A stretch of DNA of 55,084 bases from Truepera sp. bin119 (GCA_002239005.1 MPNL01000020.1:1-55084); one strand, 5' to 3'; shown: positions 25,299-35,531, counted from the first letter of the stretch. A program made the numbers and translations. The notes: generated from the letters alone by a model not told the origin.

Positions 25299-26137
25299 GG
25301 GTCTGCGCTGTAGGGCCCCTCCTGATCCGCACCGAGGTGAATGGCCCTGAACTCGGTTATGAGCTTCGCGAGGTGGGCGAGGAGGGTGCTGTCGACGGTG
25401 CTGCGCAACTCCTCGCTCACCCCGGGGTAGAGGGCGCCCCGCAGTCCGGTCAGGGTCTGGGGCCCACCCTTAAGGATCGCCAGGATCTGCGCCTCCCGCC
25501 GGAGGCGGTGCGCCTTTGCCCAGCGCAACCTCGTGGCGGGGTTGCGCGGGATGGGGCCGTGCCCCGGCCCCAGGATCGCCGGCTTAAGCTCGAGCAGGCG
25601 ATCGAGGCTCGCCAGGTAGGCGCCGATATCTCCCTCGGGGAGCCCTACCCAGGTCGACCCCACGCCCGCGACCAGGTCGCCGGCGAGTACCGCCCCCTCG
25701 CTGGGGAGCTCGAAGCTGAGGTGACCCGGGCTGTGCCCCGGGGTGTGGAGGGCTCGTGCGGTGGCGTTTCCCACCGTGAGGGTCCGGCCCTCCTGGAGGG
25801 CCCGTGGGGAGAGTTCCGACCCGAGCCGGTGCCACTCGGCGGGGTGGGCGTAGACGGCCGAGTCGCTGCGGCTCTCAAGGAGGGCAGGGAGGCCGGCGGC
25901 GTGATCGGCGTGGCCGTGGGTGAGCAGCACCCCCTTAAGCAGGCGGACCCCGGCCGCCTCTAGGAGGCTCTCGACGGCACCGAGCGAGGAGCGGTCCGAG
26001 AAGCCGGGATCGACGAGCAGACCCACCCCGCTATCGGCGACGAGGTAACAGTTGGTGGTGCGGCTGGGTGCCAAGGTTCTGCTTGGGAGCTCGAGCCGCC
26101 AGAGCCGAGTGGAGATCTGCTCGGCGGGGCCCGCCAT
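25295..26137 (-). CDS. MBL-fold metallo-hydrolase (LACTB2-like)
   Basis: 280 residues. The zinc-binding motifs are complete: LLTHGHADHAAGLP (HxHxDH), HTPGHSPGHLSFEL, LAGDLVAG (bridging Asp) and LGPGHGPIPRNP. After the fold, a C-terminal winged-helix-like tail (REAQILAILKGGPQTLTGLRGALYPGVSEELRSTVDSTLLAHL) is typical of the LACTB2/beta-lactamase-like protein 2 group, whose members cut single-stranded RNA or hydrolyse small thioesters. The substrate is not predictable. Its start overlaps the stop of the upstream S41 gene by 1 bp (26137), so it belongs to the same transcript. Confidence 0.88.
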   Translation of the reverse strand: MAGPAEQISTRLWRLELPSRTLAPSRTTNCYLVADSGVGLLVDPGFSDRSSLGAVESLLEAAGVRLLKGVLLTHGHADHAAGLPALLESRSDSAVYAHPAEWHRLGSELSPRALQEGRTLTVGNATARALHTPGHSPGHLSFELPSEGAVLAGDLVAGVGSTWVGLPEGDIGAYLASLDRLLELKPAILGPGHGPIPRNPATRLRWAKAHRLRREAQILAILKGGPQTLTGLRGALYPGVSEELRSTVDSTLLAHLAKLITEFRAIHLGADQEGPYSADP

Positions 26138-27045
26138 CAGCGGCCCTCGAAGAAGCGCAGGGCGGCCGAGACCGCTTCGCTGGGGGGGGCGGTGATGTCG
26201 GGCACTACCCCACGCCCCTCCCAGGTGGGGCCTCTGATCGGGGCGAGAACCCCGGTCGCGATCCAGGCCTGCGAGCCGTCCCGCAGGCAGAAGGGGAGCA
26301 CCGCCTCGACGTTGCCGGCACTCCGCTCGCCGATCACGGTGGCGCGTCCCCGCTGCTGCAGGGCGCCGGCCAGACCCTCGGCGGCACTGTTGACCCCCCC
26401 GTCGATCAGCACCACGAGGGGCAGTTCGGTCTCGACCGCCCCGATGGCGGGATAGGGGATGGGCAGGGTCCAGTTGGTCAGGGTGCGCCAGAGGAAGCCG
26501 CGGGTGAAGATGCCGGCCACCTGCATCATGGTGAGCAGCCGCCCGCCGGGGTTGCCGCGGAGGTCGAGGATCAGGCCTGAGGCTCTCCGTCGGACGAGCT
26601 CCCGCACCGCCCGGCGCACATTGTCCGCGACCCCCGGGGAGACCAGGTCGGGCAGCTCGATATAGCCGGTACCGCCCCGGAGCATCCGGTAACGGATGCT
26701 TCCGAGCCGCGAACCCGCCTGCGAGAAGATGCCGAGGCAGGGGAGGTCGCCAAGGCTGTCCCGAAACTCCTCGACCCGGGCCGGGGGGACGAAGACCGTG
26801 TGGTCATCACCCAGTTCGGTGTACATCTCCTCGAGGAAGGAGTAGAAGGTGTCGTCGTCGACGGCGGCGAGGGCCAGAGGTCGGTAGCGCTCGCGAACCC
26901 CCTGCCAGTCGACATCGAGCCGCTCGAGATTCCAGTAGCGCTCAGCCACCAGCCGCCAAGCCGTCTCGAAGCGGGCCGAGTAGTCGGCTTGGCCGAGCGC
27001 GGTAGCGGCGGCGAGGAGGACCAGGGTGATCAGGGAGGATCTCAC
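26137..27045 (-). CDS. S41 family peptidase, exported
   Basis: 302 residues with a signal peptide (MRSSLITLVLLAAATALGQA). The S41 core is recognisable: LGDDHTVFVPP (N-terminal cap), GTGYIELPDL, GLILDLRGNPGGRL and the nucleophile region LIDGGVNSAAEGLAGALQQRGRAT. The Ser of NSAAE is the expected nucleophile. At +25, where CtpA/Prc carry the catalytic Lys, this protein has Asn (IGERSAGNV). S41 members closer to the tricorn/nisin-resistance group also use a GExxAG motif without that Lys, so it may be active by another arrangement. There is no obvious PDZ insertion, which fits that group. GTG start preceded by GGGAGC. Confidence 0.85.
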   Translation of the reverse strand: MRSSLITLVLLAAATALGQADYSARFETAWRLVAERYWNLERLDVDWQGVRERYRPLALAAVDDDTFYSFLEEMYTELGDDHTVFVPPARVEEFRDSLGDLPCLGIFSQAGSRLGSIRYRMLRGGTGYIELPDLVSPGVADNVRRAVRELVRRRASGLILDLRGNPGGRLLTMMQVAGIFTRGFLWRTLTNWTLPIPYPAIGAVETELPLVVLIDGGVNSAAEGLAGALQQRGRATVIGERSAGNVEAVLPFCLRDGSQAWIATGVLAPIRGPTWEGRGVVPDITAPPSEAVSAALRFFEGR

Positions 27046-27053
27046 GCTCCCAG

Positions 27054-27149
27054 TCTAGCCCCTCCTCAGCTGGGACCTGCTTATCCAGCCGGCTCCCCCG
27101 CCCCCAGCTCTAGCCCCCCCTCGGCGGGGCCCTGCTTAGCGAGCCGGCT
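27054..27149 (-). repeat. 55-bp near-duplication between the pfkB-type and S41 genes
   Basis: The block TCTAGCCCC...CCTGCTTA...AGCCGGCTC occurs twice, at 27054-27094 and about 27109-27149, 55 bp apart and separated by C-rich sequence. One copy differs by changes toward G/C. Without it the intergenic gap would be about 35 bp. Same signature as the four duplications found inside genes. Confidence 0.55.
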
Positions 27150-28092
27150 CGCACCCTACCCAGTCGATCTCGGCGGCGCGCTGCCTGAGGGTCTGGGCGT
27201 CGATCCGGTAGCCTTGGGCCCCGATCACCGTCGTGTTGAGACCTCCGGCGACGTTGCCGAAGCGGGCGGCGTGGAGGAGGTCGTAGCCGTTCATGATGCC
27301 GTAGGCGAAGGCCGCTGTGTAGTAGTCCCCCGCCCCGGTGGAGTCGACCACATCGTCGATATCCAAGGCCTCCACGAGTTCGGTCAGTTCAGGGGTGATC
27401 ACGATCGAACCCATCGCCCCCACCTTGACCACCAGGTGCTCAATCCCCTGGGATTTGAGCCCGGAGACGGCGTCGGAGATGGTGTGCTCACCGGTCAGCG
27501 CGTAGAGCTCCTTCACGTTCATAAGGACGTAGTCGATCTCGCGGATCAGCGAGAGGACCCGGTCTTGGAGCGCGTTCATCGCCCCGCTCCCCATGTCGAT
27601 GAAGGTGGTGAGCCCGGCCCTCCTCGCATGCTCCAGGGCCCGGACGGCGTACTCCCGCTGGCGCCCGCCGACCAGGGAGTAGGCGCTGATGACGAGCGCG
27701 TTGCAGGCGGCGACATCTTCGAAGTGCAGCTCCGCGGAGTCCAGGTTCCGGCTCGCCCCGGCAGCACTGATCATGGTTCGCTGGGTGTCTGGCGTGATCA
27801 GGAGGGTGACACTGCTGGTCTGCAGGTGCTCGTCGACCTGGACGAGGTCGGTTTCGACGCCGGCCTCGCGCACATTTCGCAGGGCCAGTTCCGCGAAGGG
27901 GCCGGTCCCGACCCGGGTGGCGATGGTGACCGAACCGGGGAACCTCGCCAGTACCGTGGCGACGGTGCCGCCGGCCCCCCCCGGCTCCATCACTGTCCTG
28001 AGTGCTGTGCGCTCCCCTCCTGGCTCGGGCAACTCCTCTACAAAGTACATTTGGTCGACGGTTACATCACCGACAACGAAGAACTTACACAT
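27136..28092 (-). CDS. PfkB family carbohydrate/nucleoside kinase
   Basis: 318 residues. Opens with FVVGDVTVDQMYFVEELPEPGG and the family's GG hinge (VMEPGGAGGTVATVLARF, signature 1 region). The C-terminal signature 2 is DVVDSTGAGDYYTAAFAYG, containing the catalytic Asp of GAGD and the anion hole. The substrate could be ribose, fructose, adenosine or a pseudouridine-type compound; nothing in the sequence or neighbours decides. It lies 47 bp downstream of ksgA on the same strand. Confidence 0.9.
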   Translation of the reverse strand: MCKFFVVGDVTVDQMYFVEELPEPGGERTALRTVMEPGGAGGTVATVLARFPGSVTIATRVGTGPFAELALRNVREAGVETDLVQVDEHLQTSSVTLLITPDTQRTMISAAGASRNLDSAELHFEDVAACNALVISAYSLVGGRQREYAVRALEHARRAGLTTFIDMGSGAMNALQDRVLSLIREIDYVLMNVKELYALTGEHTISDAVSGLKSQGIEHLVVKVGAMGSIVITPELTELVEALDIDDVVDSTGAGDYYTAAFAYGIMNGYDLLHAARFGNVAGGLNTTVIGAQGYRIDAQTLRQRAAEIDWVGCEPAR

Positions 28093-28139
28093 CTTCCCTC
28101 TCCGGATGCGAAGGTTAGGTCGGAATGAATTTGTTTGGT

Positions 28140-28991
28140 TCAGTATAACCGATTTCGCGGCGGTCGGTCGGAGCAGGTGTGCAACTGCTCGGCGAGGTTG
28201 CGGAAGTCGGCGAGTGCTAGCTCTTCGGCCCTCGCCCGCTCATCGATGCTGGCGGCTTCGAGGACCGATCTCACCACGGCCTTCGGGTGTCCGGCGCGGA
28301 CGAGGTTGCCTGTTAGCGTCTTGCGGCGGTGGCGGAAGGCGTCACGGATGAGTTCGAAGAGGGCGGGATCGACTCTGACCCCCGGACGGAGGTCGAGTCG
28401 CACCAGACTGCTGGTCACCCCGGGGGGGGGTAGGAAGCAGCTGGGGGGCACATCTCTGATCCGCTCCGCATCGCCGTAGTGCTCGCGCACGAGGCTAAGG
28501 ACGCCGTAGCTCCTGCTGCCGGGCCGCGCCACCAGACGGTCGGCGACCTCCCGCTGGAGGAGGACTACCGCCCGTCGGAAGCGACCGGACTCGAGGACCC
28601 GCCGGAGGATGGGGGTGGCTAGGTTGTAGGGGGGATTCGAGATGAAGAGGCTGCCGGCCGGCAGCCTCTTCATCTCGAAGGTGAGGGCGTCGCCGCAGAT
28701 CAGTTCGACATTCGCGACCCCCTCGAGGGTCTCGGTCAGCGCCGGCAGGAGCCGCGGGTCCGCCTCGATAGCCGTCACCGCCCCCGCCCCCGCGGCCAAT
28801 TCCCGGGTCAGGACGCCGAGGCCCGGCCCCACCTCGAGGACGCTGTCGCTCGCACCGATGCCGGCGGCCTCGACGGTGGCGGCGAGCACCGCCCGGTCGA
28901 TCAGGAAGTTCTGCCCGAAGGCCCGGTCGGGCGACAGCCGGTAGCGCCTGAGCAGCTCTGCGACCTGCGAGGGTGCGTAGAGTGGGCGCAC
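28140..28991 (-). CDS. rsmA: 16S rRNA (adenine1518/1519-N6)-dimethyltransferase
   Basis: KsgA/RsmA dimethylates two adjacent adenines near the 3' end of 16S rRNA during 30S maturation. About 283 residues: RAFGQNFLIDRAVLAATVEAAG (N-terminal motif X), SVLEVGPGLGVLTRELAAGA (motif I), VTAIEADPRL (motif II), ICGDALTF and the catalytic SNPPYNLATPILRRVL (usually NLPYN). The C-terminal DAFRHRRKTLTGNL is typical. The long upstream open frame overlaps carD and is not real; GTG at 28991, 15 bp after the carD stop, gives VRPLYAPSQVAELL and a normal length. Confidence 0.95.
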   Translation of the reverse strand: MRPLYAPSQVAELLRRYRLSPDRAFGQNFLIDRAVLAATVEAAGIGASDSVLEVGPGLGVLTRELAAGAGAVTAIEADPRLLPALTETLEGVANVELICGDALTFEMKRLPAGSLFISNPPYNLATPILRRVLESGRFRRAVVLLQREVADRLVARPGSRSYGVLSLVREHYGDAERIRDVPPSCFLPPPGVTSSLVRLDLRPGVRVDPALFELIRDAFRHRRKTLTGNLVRAGHPKAVVRSVLEAASIDERARAEELALADFRNLAEQLHTCSDRPPRNRLY

Positions 28992-29005
28992 CGTGGGGTG
29001 CCGGT

Positions 29006-29524
29006 TCAGCCGATCTTTGCGGCTATGAGGGACTCCAACATCTCGGCGGCCCCTTCGAGGTCGAGGCCCTGAACCACCGCCAGTTCGCTCGAGAGCATGC
29101 CCTTGGCATCTTCGAGCACCTCGCGCTCGGAGGCGGCGAGACTCTTTTCGAGGCTGCGCCGGACCAGTACGCCGATAAGCCTGGCCAGGTCGTAGGCGTT
29201 CCCCTTCGCCAGGATCCCCTGTTCGGCGCGGTGGCGGGAGGGCCACTGACTGGGGAGGTTGAGGTCGCCCCTGGCCATGGTCTCGGTCAGCTGGCCGATC
29301 TCTTCGCTGCCTATGGTATGCCGGAGGCCCACCTCCTCATCCCGCTTGAGGGGGACCAGGATCTCCATGTTGCCCCGGATAAGGACGATCTTCAGATACT
29401 CTGCTTGCGACCCGAACACCTCGCGGGTCGTCTTCTCCGCGATGACGCCCGCCCCCTGGGGGGGATAGACTACCTGATCGCCGACCTCAAAAGCCACCGA
29501 CTCCTCCAGCGGTAAGGGTACCAT
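29006..29524 (-). CDS. carD: CarD/CdnL family RNA polymerase-binding regulator
   Basis: 172 residues. The N-terminal RNA-polymerase-interacting domain (AFEVGDQVVYPPQGAGVIAEK, then YLKIVLIRGNMEILVPL) is followed by a helical C-terminal domain with RAEQGILAKGNAYDLARLIGVLVRR and a conserved Trp region (PSQWPSRHRAEQ). CarD stabilises open promoter complexes, especially at rRNA promoters, and is studied in Thermus and mycobacteria. It is common in Deinococcota and supports the taxonomic guess. It lies between a membrane protein gene and ksgA in a close run of minus-strand genes. Confidence 0.93.
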   Translation of the reverse strand: MVPLPLEESVAFEVGDQVVYPPQGAGVIAEKTTREVFGSQAEYLKIVLIRGNMEILVPLKRDEEVGLRHTIGSEEIGQLTETMARGDLNLPSQWPSRHRAEQGILAKGNAYDLARLIGVLVRRSLEKSLAASEREVLEDAKGMLSSELAVVQGLDLEGAAEMLESLIAAKIG

Positions 29525-29552
29525 GCCCGCGGCCGCTCTCTGGTTCGGGCCC

Positions 29553-31082
29553 TCAGCCGATCCGGCCCCAGACCTCGGACCAGGTCTGGAAGTGGATGAA
29601 AACCAGAACGGTCAGCGAGGTCGCCGTGTTGAGGCAGGCGCTCACCAGGATGCCGATCTGGATTTCGCTATCTGCCCGGCGCCTTAGGAGCCAGGTGAGG
29701 AGTGCGCCGGCGGTGAGGGCTGCGGCGATCTCGAGCGGTGCCCCGGTAAGCGCTCGGCCGCTGTCCGGGCCGAGGGCGTTCCCGAGGGGGAGGAGGGAGG
29801 CCAGCGCGATCAGGCAGCCGCCGCTTATCAGGATCCCCGGAGCCGTGCCGCTGCCTATCCTGCCCCGGCGACTCACCAGCAGCGACAGCAGCCAGAACAG
29901 GGGGGTGAGCGCCAGGGCCACCAGCAGTCCGGCGAGCAGGCTTGCGAGGAGCTGGCCACCCAGGGCCGGCCAGAATGCCCACGGATGCCAACCCATCCGG
30001 GCCGCGATCCGGTCGCGCAGACCGAGCCTGATGGGGGAGAGGTCGTGGGCGGCGCGCAAGGCGTAACCACCTCCGGCGGCGGGACCGTACCAGGCGAGGA
30101 AGTGATCCCCTCCGCTCGCTACCAGGATCGCCAGCTCGGGCGTATTGGGTGACCATGCGACGTTCGTCGGCTCCGATCCGACCCGGTCGAGGGGGAGCCT
30201 GCGGATCGACCTCCCCTCGGTCCAGTAGACCTGGCCGTCGGCGATGCCGAGCGCGGTGCCCGGTCCGAGCGCGGTCGGCTCCTGTCCGGGTACCGCCACC
30301 ACGAGTCGCCCCCCCGGGGTCGGCCACTGCACCACCGGGGTGGCGCCGGCTAAGCCGACGCGAGACCGGAAGGTCGGCCCCGGGTTCGTCGCCTCGCCGA
30401 GGATCACGACCGCTCCCGGCCTCCCGTCGGCCGCCACCCTCAGGTAGTAGGCGGTCCACTTCGAGGAGGCGACCCCTACGGCCCGGGGGTCGTTGAACCC
30501 CTCGAGCCAACTGATGTGCACCGCTCCGCTTGAGTCGACGGCCAGGCTGTAGCGGGAGACCGTCTCGCTCGAGCTGTGCAGGACGCGTTCAGGGGCCCCC
30601 CACGGTTTCAGGATCAGGACGCTTCGGCCCCTGATGCCGCGGGCGTAGAGTGTCAGCGGGCCCTCCGGGCTGCCGGCCAGCTCGAGCTGATAGGCCTGTC
30701 CGGCTTCCAGGAGTTCCACCTCCCGCCCGCGCCAGCGGAGGCGGTGGGTGGTGCGTCCGCTGCCCGGCTCTCGTCTCACCCAGGCGAGGGCCAGGTCTCC
30801 TCCCGCCGAGGTGGCGTGGACGGTCCGGAAGCCGCGCCCCTCGAGGAGGCGGACCGGGAGTTCGGCGGGCCTAGAGAGCGAGGCCTGTACGATCCCCTCG
30901 CCGTCGTCCCAGAAGGCGAAGACCCCGCCGCGATCTTCGGCGGCAGCGATGCCCGGCAGCGTCTGGGTCCGCCCCAGCAGGAAGGGGCGGTCGAAACCGC
31001 CGGCCGCAGCGTAGGGTTGGGCCAGCCCTGCGGCCGGGGCGATGACGAGTACCGCCCCCACCACCAGGGAGCCTATGGTCAT
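29553..31082 (-). CDS. Exported propeller-like protein with C-terminal membrane domain, unknown function
   Basis: 509 residues. A signal peptide or first helix (GSLVVGAVLVIAPAAGLAQP) precedes about 320 residues of short repeated strands with HISWLEGF, VYWTEGRSIRRLPL and FLAWYGPAAGGGY-type turns, like a sensor beta-propeller. Five or so membrane helices follow (QLLASLLAGLLVALALTPLFWLL; GILISGGCLIALASLLPLG; APLEIAAALTAGALLTWLL; ILVSACLNTATSLTVLVFI). The order extracellular propeller then membrane bundle suggests a sensor or transporter accessory. No family is recognised. It sits 28 bp from carD and about 50 bp from uvrB on the same strand. Confidence 0.75.
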   Translation of the reverse strand: MTIGSLVVGAVLVIAPAAGLAQPYAAAGGFDRPFLLGRTQTLPGIAAAEDRGGVFAFWDDGEGIVQASLSRPAELPVRLLEGRGFRTVHATSAGGDLALAWVRREPGSGRTTHRLRWRGREVELLEAGQAYQLELAGSPEGPLTLYARGIRGRSVLILKPWGAPERVLHSSSETVSRYSLAVDSSGAVHISWLEGFNDPRAVGVASSKWTAYYLRVAADGRPGAVVILGEATNPGPTFRSRVGLAGATPVVQWPTPGGRLVVAVPGQEPTALGPGTALGIADGQVYWTEGRSIRRLPLDRVGSEPTNVAWSPNTPELAILVASGGDHFLAWYGPAAGGGYALRAAHDLSPIRLGLRDRIAARMGWHPWAFWPALGGQLLASLLAGLLVALALTPLFWLLSLLVSRRGRIGSGTAPGILISGGCLIALASLLPLGNALGPDSGRALTGAPLEIAAALTAGALLTWLLRRRADSEIQIGILVSACLNTATSLTVLVFIHFQTWSEVWGRIG

Positions 31083-31133
31083 CTGACGCGGGATGGGTTC
31101 TCGGCCTCCGTCCTCGGGTAGACGCTGCCTCGA

Positions 31134-33167
31134 CTAGACCTTGAGGCCCTCGAACCTTCCCGCCCGATCGAGCAGGGTGGGGAGGGGGAGATCGTGACCG
31201 GCGAGCTTGGCCTCCAACTCGCGGATGCGGTCGCGGATGGCCGCGGCCCGCTCGAAGTCGAGGGCTCCCGAGGCGGACCACATCTCGTTGGCGAGTTCGG
31301 CCAACTCCTGACGGATGTCGTCGAGGGCGAGCTCCCGCTCCCAGGGGGCCAGTTGCTCTTCGGCTGCGGGCTCCCCCTCCCCGCCCCGAATGACTTCGCG
31401 GATCCCCTTGCGGATCGACTCCGGCGTGATGCCGTGCTCATCGTTGTAGGCGAGCTGCTTCTGGCGGCGCCGCCGGGTCTCTTCGGTGGCGGCGTTCATG
31501 GCCTCGCTCAGTTCGTCGGCGTACAGGAATACCTCGCCCCGCACATTCCTGGCCGCCCGCCCGATCGTCTGGATCAGGCTCCGTTCACTCCGCAGGAAGC
31601 CGGTCTTGTCGGCATCCAGGATCGCCACCAGCGATACCTCCGGCAGGTCCAGCCCTTCGCGGAGCAGATTGATGCCGACGAGCACATCGAAGTGGCCGAG
31701 TCTCAGGTCGCGGATGATCACCTGGCGCTCGAAGGCGTCGATCTCCGAGTGCAGGTAGCGCACCCGGATCCCCTGCCCGGCGAAGTGCTCGGTAAGATCC
31801 TCCGCCATCCTCTTGGTCAGGGTGGTGACCAGGACGCGCTCGCTGCGCTCGGCCCGTTCCCGGATGGCGAACAGCAGGTCGTCGATCTGCCCGCGGCTCG
31901 GCTTGACCCGGATCTCCGGGTCCACCAGGCCCGTCGGACGAATCACCTGCTCGACGACCTGATCGCTAAGCCGCAACTCCTCCTCGGCGGGGGTGGCGGA
32001 TACGAATACCAGCTGTCCTACCCGCTCGAAGAACTCCTCCTGCTTGAGGGGTCGGTTGTCGAGGGCTGCGGGCAGCCGGAACCCGTAGTCGACCAGGGTC
32101 TGCTTGCGCGAACGGTCGCCGTTATACATGCCCCGGATCTGGGGCACCATCACGTGCGACTCGTCGGCGAAGACCAGGAGGTCGTCGGGGAAGTAGTCGA
32201 GCAGGGTATGGGGCGGTTCGCCGACTTCGCGACCGTCGAGGTAACGGGAGTAGTTCTCGATCCCGCTGCAGTAACCGAGCGTCCCCAGCATCTCGATGTC
32301 GTAGCGGGCGCGCTCCTTAAGCCGCTGCCTCTCGAGCAGCTTGCCCGCCCTCTCGAAGTAGTCGAGACGGCGCTCGAGGTCCCGCTCGATCTGCTCGATG
32401 ACGGGCTTGAGCTTTTCGAAGGGGGTCACGTAGTGCCTAGCCGGGAAGATGGTCGTGCTCTCCAGTTCGCTGAGCCCCTGACCTGTCACCGGGTCGACCA
32501 GGGTGAGGCGATCGATCTCGTCCCCCCACAGTTCGACCCGGAGCGGGTTCTGCTCATAGGCGGCCCAGATCTCGACCACATCCCCCTTGGCTCGAAACCG
32601 CCCCGGTGCCAGCTCGATGTCGTTGCGCTCGTACTGCTGGGTCACCAGCCTGCCGAGTAGCTCATCCCGGGGCAACTCCGTGCCCACGGCCAGGATCAGG
32701 TTGAGATTGCGGTAGGTTTCGGGCGACCCCAGTCCGTAGATGGCGGAGACCGAGGCCACCACGATCACATCCCGCCGCGTCAGCAGGCTCCGGGTCGTGG
32801 AATGTCTGAGCCGCTCGAGCTCCATGTTGATGCTGGCATCTTTCTCGATGAACAGATCCCGGGCCGGCACGTACGCCTCCGGCTGGTAATAGTCGTAGTA
32901 GCTGATGAAGAACTCGACCGCGGCGTCGGGGAAGAACTCGCGAAACTCGACCGCCAGCTGGGCGGTCAGGATCTTGTTGGGGGCCAGAACCAGTGCGGGG
33001 CGCTGAACCGCTTCGATCACCTTGGCCATGGTATAGGTCTTGCCCGTCCCGGTCGCCCCCAGAAGGGTCTGGTAGCGCAGGCCGTCGTGGCATCCCGCGA
33101 CCAAGCTGGCGATCGCCTGCGGCTGGTCACCCTTGGGGCTGAAGGGGGAGTGAACGGTGAGGGGCAT
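31134..33167 (-). CDS. uvrB: Excinuclease ABC subunit B
   Basis: Nucleotide excision repair helicase that verifies damage and loads UvrC. 677 residues, normal length: Walker [16 protein letters not shown], damage-probing beta-hairpin region [33 protein letters not shown] (DESH helicase motif II), [11 protein letters not shown], and motifs [23 protein letters not shown] and [12 protein letters not shown]. The C-terminal UVR domain ([18 protein letters not shown]) that contacts UvrC is present. ATG start at 33167. Confidence 0.97.
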   Translation of the reverse strand: MPLTVHSPFSPKGDQPQAIASLVAGCHDGLRYQTLLGATGTGKTYTMAKVIEAVQRPALVLAPNKILTAQLAVEFREFFPDAAVEFFISYYDYYQPEAYVPARDLFIEKDASINMELERLRHSTTRSLLTRRDVIVVASVSAIYGLGSPETYRNLNLILAVGTELPRDELLGRLVTQQYERNDIELAPGRFRAKGDVVEIWAAYEQNPLRVELWGDEIDRLTLVDPVTGQGLSELESTTIFPARHYVTPFEKLKPVIEQIERDLERRLDYFERAGKLLERQRLKERARYDIEMLGTLGYCSGIENYSRYLDGREVGEPPHTLLDYFPDDLLVFADESHVMVPQIRGMYNGDRSRKQTLVDYGFRLPAALDNRPLKQEEFFERVGQLVFVSATPAEEELRLSDQVVEQVIRPTGLVDPEIRVKPSRGQIDDLLFAIRERAERSERVLVTTLTKRMAEDLTEHFAGQGIRVRYLHSEIDAFERQVIIRDLRLGHFDVLVGINLLREGLDLPEVSLVAILDADKTGFLRSERSLIQTIGRAARNVRGEVFLYADELSEAMNAATEETRRRRQKQLAYNDEHGITPESIRKGIREVIRGGEGEPAAEEQLAPWERELALDDIRQELAELANEMWSASGALDFERAAAIRDRIRELEAKLAGHDLPLPTLLDRAGRFEGLKV

Positions 33168-33240
33168 ACCTTCGAATTGTAACCGAACCGAGAGGGGGTA
33201 TCGGGTGACCGAAGTGGGGTGGTGGCCAGCCCCGTACGCT

Positions 33241-35064
33241 TCAGGAGGAGGGCACCTCGGAGGCTCTGAACTGTTGCTCGTAAAGCCCCTGATAGACTCC
33301 GGACGCCTCGACGAGTTGGGCGTGGCTTCCGACTTGGACGATACGACCCCGGTCGAGGACTACGATCCGATCTGCCCCCAGAACCGTGGAGAGGCGGTGA
33401 GCGATCACGAAGGTGGTGCGGCCGCGCATCAACCGCTCCAGGGCGGCTTGTACCAGGGCCTCCGACTCACTGTCGAGGGAGCTTGTGGCCTCATCGAGGA
33501 TGAGGATGCGTGGATCCTTGAGGAGGGCCCGGGCGATGGCGACGCGCTGACGCTGACCCCCAGAGAGCTTGATCCCTCGCTCACCGACTACGGTCTGGTA
33601 GCCAGCGGGGAACTCGCTGATGAAGTCGTGAGCGTTGGCCGAGTCGGCCGCCGCCCTCACCTCGTCGGCGGTGGCGCCGGGCCGGCCGTAGCGGATATTC
33701 TCGGCGATGGTTCCCGAGAAGAGCAGGGTCTCTTGGGGGACGATGCCGATGTGACTCCTCAGGTCGCCGGTTTCGAACTCCCGCAGGTCGACCCCGTCGA
33801 TTCGGATGGCACCCTCGGTGGGGTCGTAGAAGCGGGGGATCAGGGTGACGAGTGTACTCTTGCCTGCACCTGAGGGACCCACGAGTGCGACGACCTCCCC
33901 GGGGCGGGCCTCGTACTCCACCCCGTCGAGAACCAGCGCCTCATTACGGTCGACGTAGTGGAAAGAGACTCGGTCGAAGGTCACTCGGCCCTCGACCCGC
34001 TCGAGTCGGCGCGGCGCGACCGGCTCGGGCAGGTCGGTCCCGGTGTCGAGCAGTTCGAAGATACGTTTGGAGGCGCCGAGCCCCTCCTGGAGCTGTGCAT
34101 AGAGGCCGGTGAAGGCGCCGACCGAGCCGGCCACGAAGAGCGTCAGGAATAAGAAGGCGATCAGGTCGCCCGGCTGCAGGTTGCCCGCCACCACCTGGCG
34201 CCCGCCGAACCAGAGCACCACGGTGATGCCGGTGAACATCGCCAGGATGATGCTGGGGACGAAGAAGGCCCTCACCAGCGCCCGGAGCTTCCCCAGGTGG
34301 TAGGAGCGGTCGATAAGGTGGCCGTAGCGCCGGCGTTCGAGGGTCTCGGCCGTGAACGACTTGACCACCCGGATACCTGCAATCGCCTCCTCGGCGCTCG
34401 CATTGGCCTCGGCCACACTATCCTGGAAGTTGGTGCTGATACGGCGTAGGCGGCGCCCGAAGTAGGCACCGGCAACGATGACGGCCGGGATGATAGTGAG
34501 CATCACCAGGGTGAGCTCTAAGTCGATGATGAAGAGCACAACTGCACCGCCGACCAGCGTGATGAGCTGGCCGATGAACTGAGCGAGCGCCTGTGAGACG
34601 AGGCTCTGCACCGTACTGATGTCCGATGTGAGTCGCGACGTGATCTCGCCGGTCTTGCGGGTTTCGAAAAAGCTCACCGAGAGGCCTAGGAGATGTCCGT
34701 AGAGGGCCTTGCGCAGGTCGGCCACCACCCCTTCACCGACCAGACCCAGGAAGTAGACCCGAATGAAGTTGAAGCCCGCCTGGAGCAGGAAGATGGCGAT
34801 CAGTACCAGAGCGATCCGGTTCAGGCTGGCAGCGGCGCCGCTGCCGATCGTGCCGAAGGCGCTGTTGAAGAGGTCGCGGGTCAGTAGTGGGAAGGCGAGT
34901 TGAAAGCCGCTGGCGATGATGACGGCTATAACTCCGGTGAAGAGTTGCCAGCGGTAAGGCCTGGTGAAGCTGAGTAGCCGCCGAGCCTGGGCGAGGTCGA
35001 GGCGGCTCGGCGGGCCCTGTCGCCTAGCCTGGTCGGGGCCGAAGGGACGTGAACGTATAAACAC
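33241..35064 (-). CDS. ABC exporter, MsbA/multidrug-like half transporter
   Basis: 607 residues: an N-terminal six-helix exporter domain ([23 protein letters not shown] to about residue 320) with the conserved [20 protein letters not shown] coupling helix region, then the nucleotide-binding domain with Walker [12 protein letters not shown], signature [16 protein letters not shown], Walker [15 protein letters not shown] and switch FVIAHRLST. It should work as a homodimer. Such proteins export lipids or drugs; with the Lpt-like genes nearby, lipid flipping is a reasonable guess but not shown. About 70 bp upstream of uvrB on the same strand. Confidence 0.93.
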   Translation of the reverse strand: MFIRSRPFGPDQARRQGPPSRLDLAQARRLLSFTRPYRWQLFTGVIAVIIASGFQLAFPLLTRDLFNSAFGTIGSGAAASLNRIALVLIAIFLLQAGFNFIRVYFLGLVGEGVVADLRKALYGHLLGLSVSFFETRKTGEITSRLTSDISTVQSLVSQALAQFIGQLITLVGGAVVLFIIDLELTLVMLTIIPAVIVAGAYFGRRLRRISTNFQDSVAEANASAEEAIAGIRVVKSFTAETLERRRYGHLIDRSYHLGKLRALVRAFFVPSIILAMFTGITVVLWFGGRQVVAGNLQPGDLIAFLFLTLFVAGSVGAFTGLYAQLQEGLGASKRIFELLDTGTDLPEPVAPRRLERVEGRVTFDRVSFHYVDRNEALVLDGVEYEARPGEVVALVGPSGAGKSTLVTLIPRFYDPTEGAIRIDGVDLREFETGDLRSHIGIVPQETLLFSGTIAENIRYGRPGATADEVRAAADSANAHDFISEFPAGYQTVVGERGIKLSGGQRQRVAIARALLKDPRILILDEATSSLDSESEALVQAALERLMRGRTTFVIAHRLSTVLGADRIVVLDRGRIVQVGSHAQLVEASGVYQGLYEQQFRASEVPSS

Positions 35065-35531
35065 ACCGCAGTCTACTGGACGCTGCCACCCTGGGCTCTG
35101 CCCGCTTTCCTGCTCGGTCTCGCAACTGTACCTGCCGGCCGCCGGCTAGGGCATGGTGCCGGCGGGGACCGATCCATGCCTCGCTTGATGAAGTGTCCCG
35201 AACGCCGGTGGTCGCGGTTCCTGACCGATGCGGAGTTCGTGTGGCGGGGCCGGGTGCTGGACGAGGTGGAGACCGATCGGGCGCGAGTGCGGTGATCGGT
35301 CTGCGGGTGAGGTGCCGGCTGAACGAGGCCCTGATATTGCGCTGGAGGACGCTTATTTCTGAGGAGCCCTGCGGGCAGTGCCGCTCTCGCCTTCGGCGGT
35401 AGGCTGCAGCACGGACTCCGGTCGGCATAGTGCTGGCGATCACTCCGCGCCTAGCCCGGTCATGGCAGATAGCTATGAAGGGCGGAATTCAAAGCGGGCT
35501 CCTTCGGTGTCGCCACTTGTTGATTAAGGGC
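35065..35531. other. Intergenic, nothing recognised
   Basis: Separates the minus-strand run from the XRE cassette. A 39-codon reading from 35176 (beginning MPRLMKCPERRWSRFL) has no known family. No RNA gene was recognised. Confidence 0.45.

Noticed and set aside
28425-28440. G-run in ksgA as a break
   Set aside because: The frame stays intact and no duplicated flank is present.
31194-32660. 488-codon plus-strand frame opposite uvrB
   Set aside because: Shadow of uvrB, which has all its motifs on the minus strand.
35176-35295. 39-codon ORF as a small gene or transposase piece
   Set aside because: No family pattern that I can name and no ribosome-binding site.
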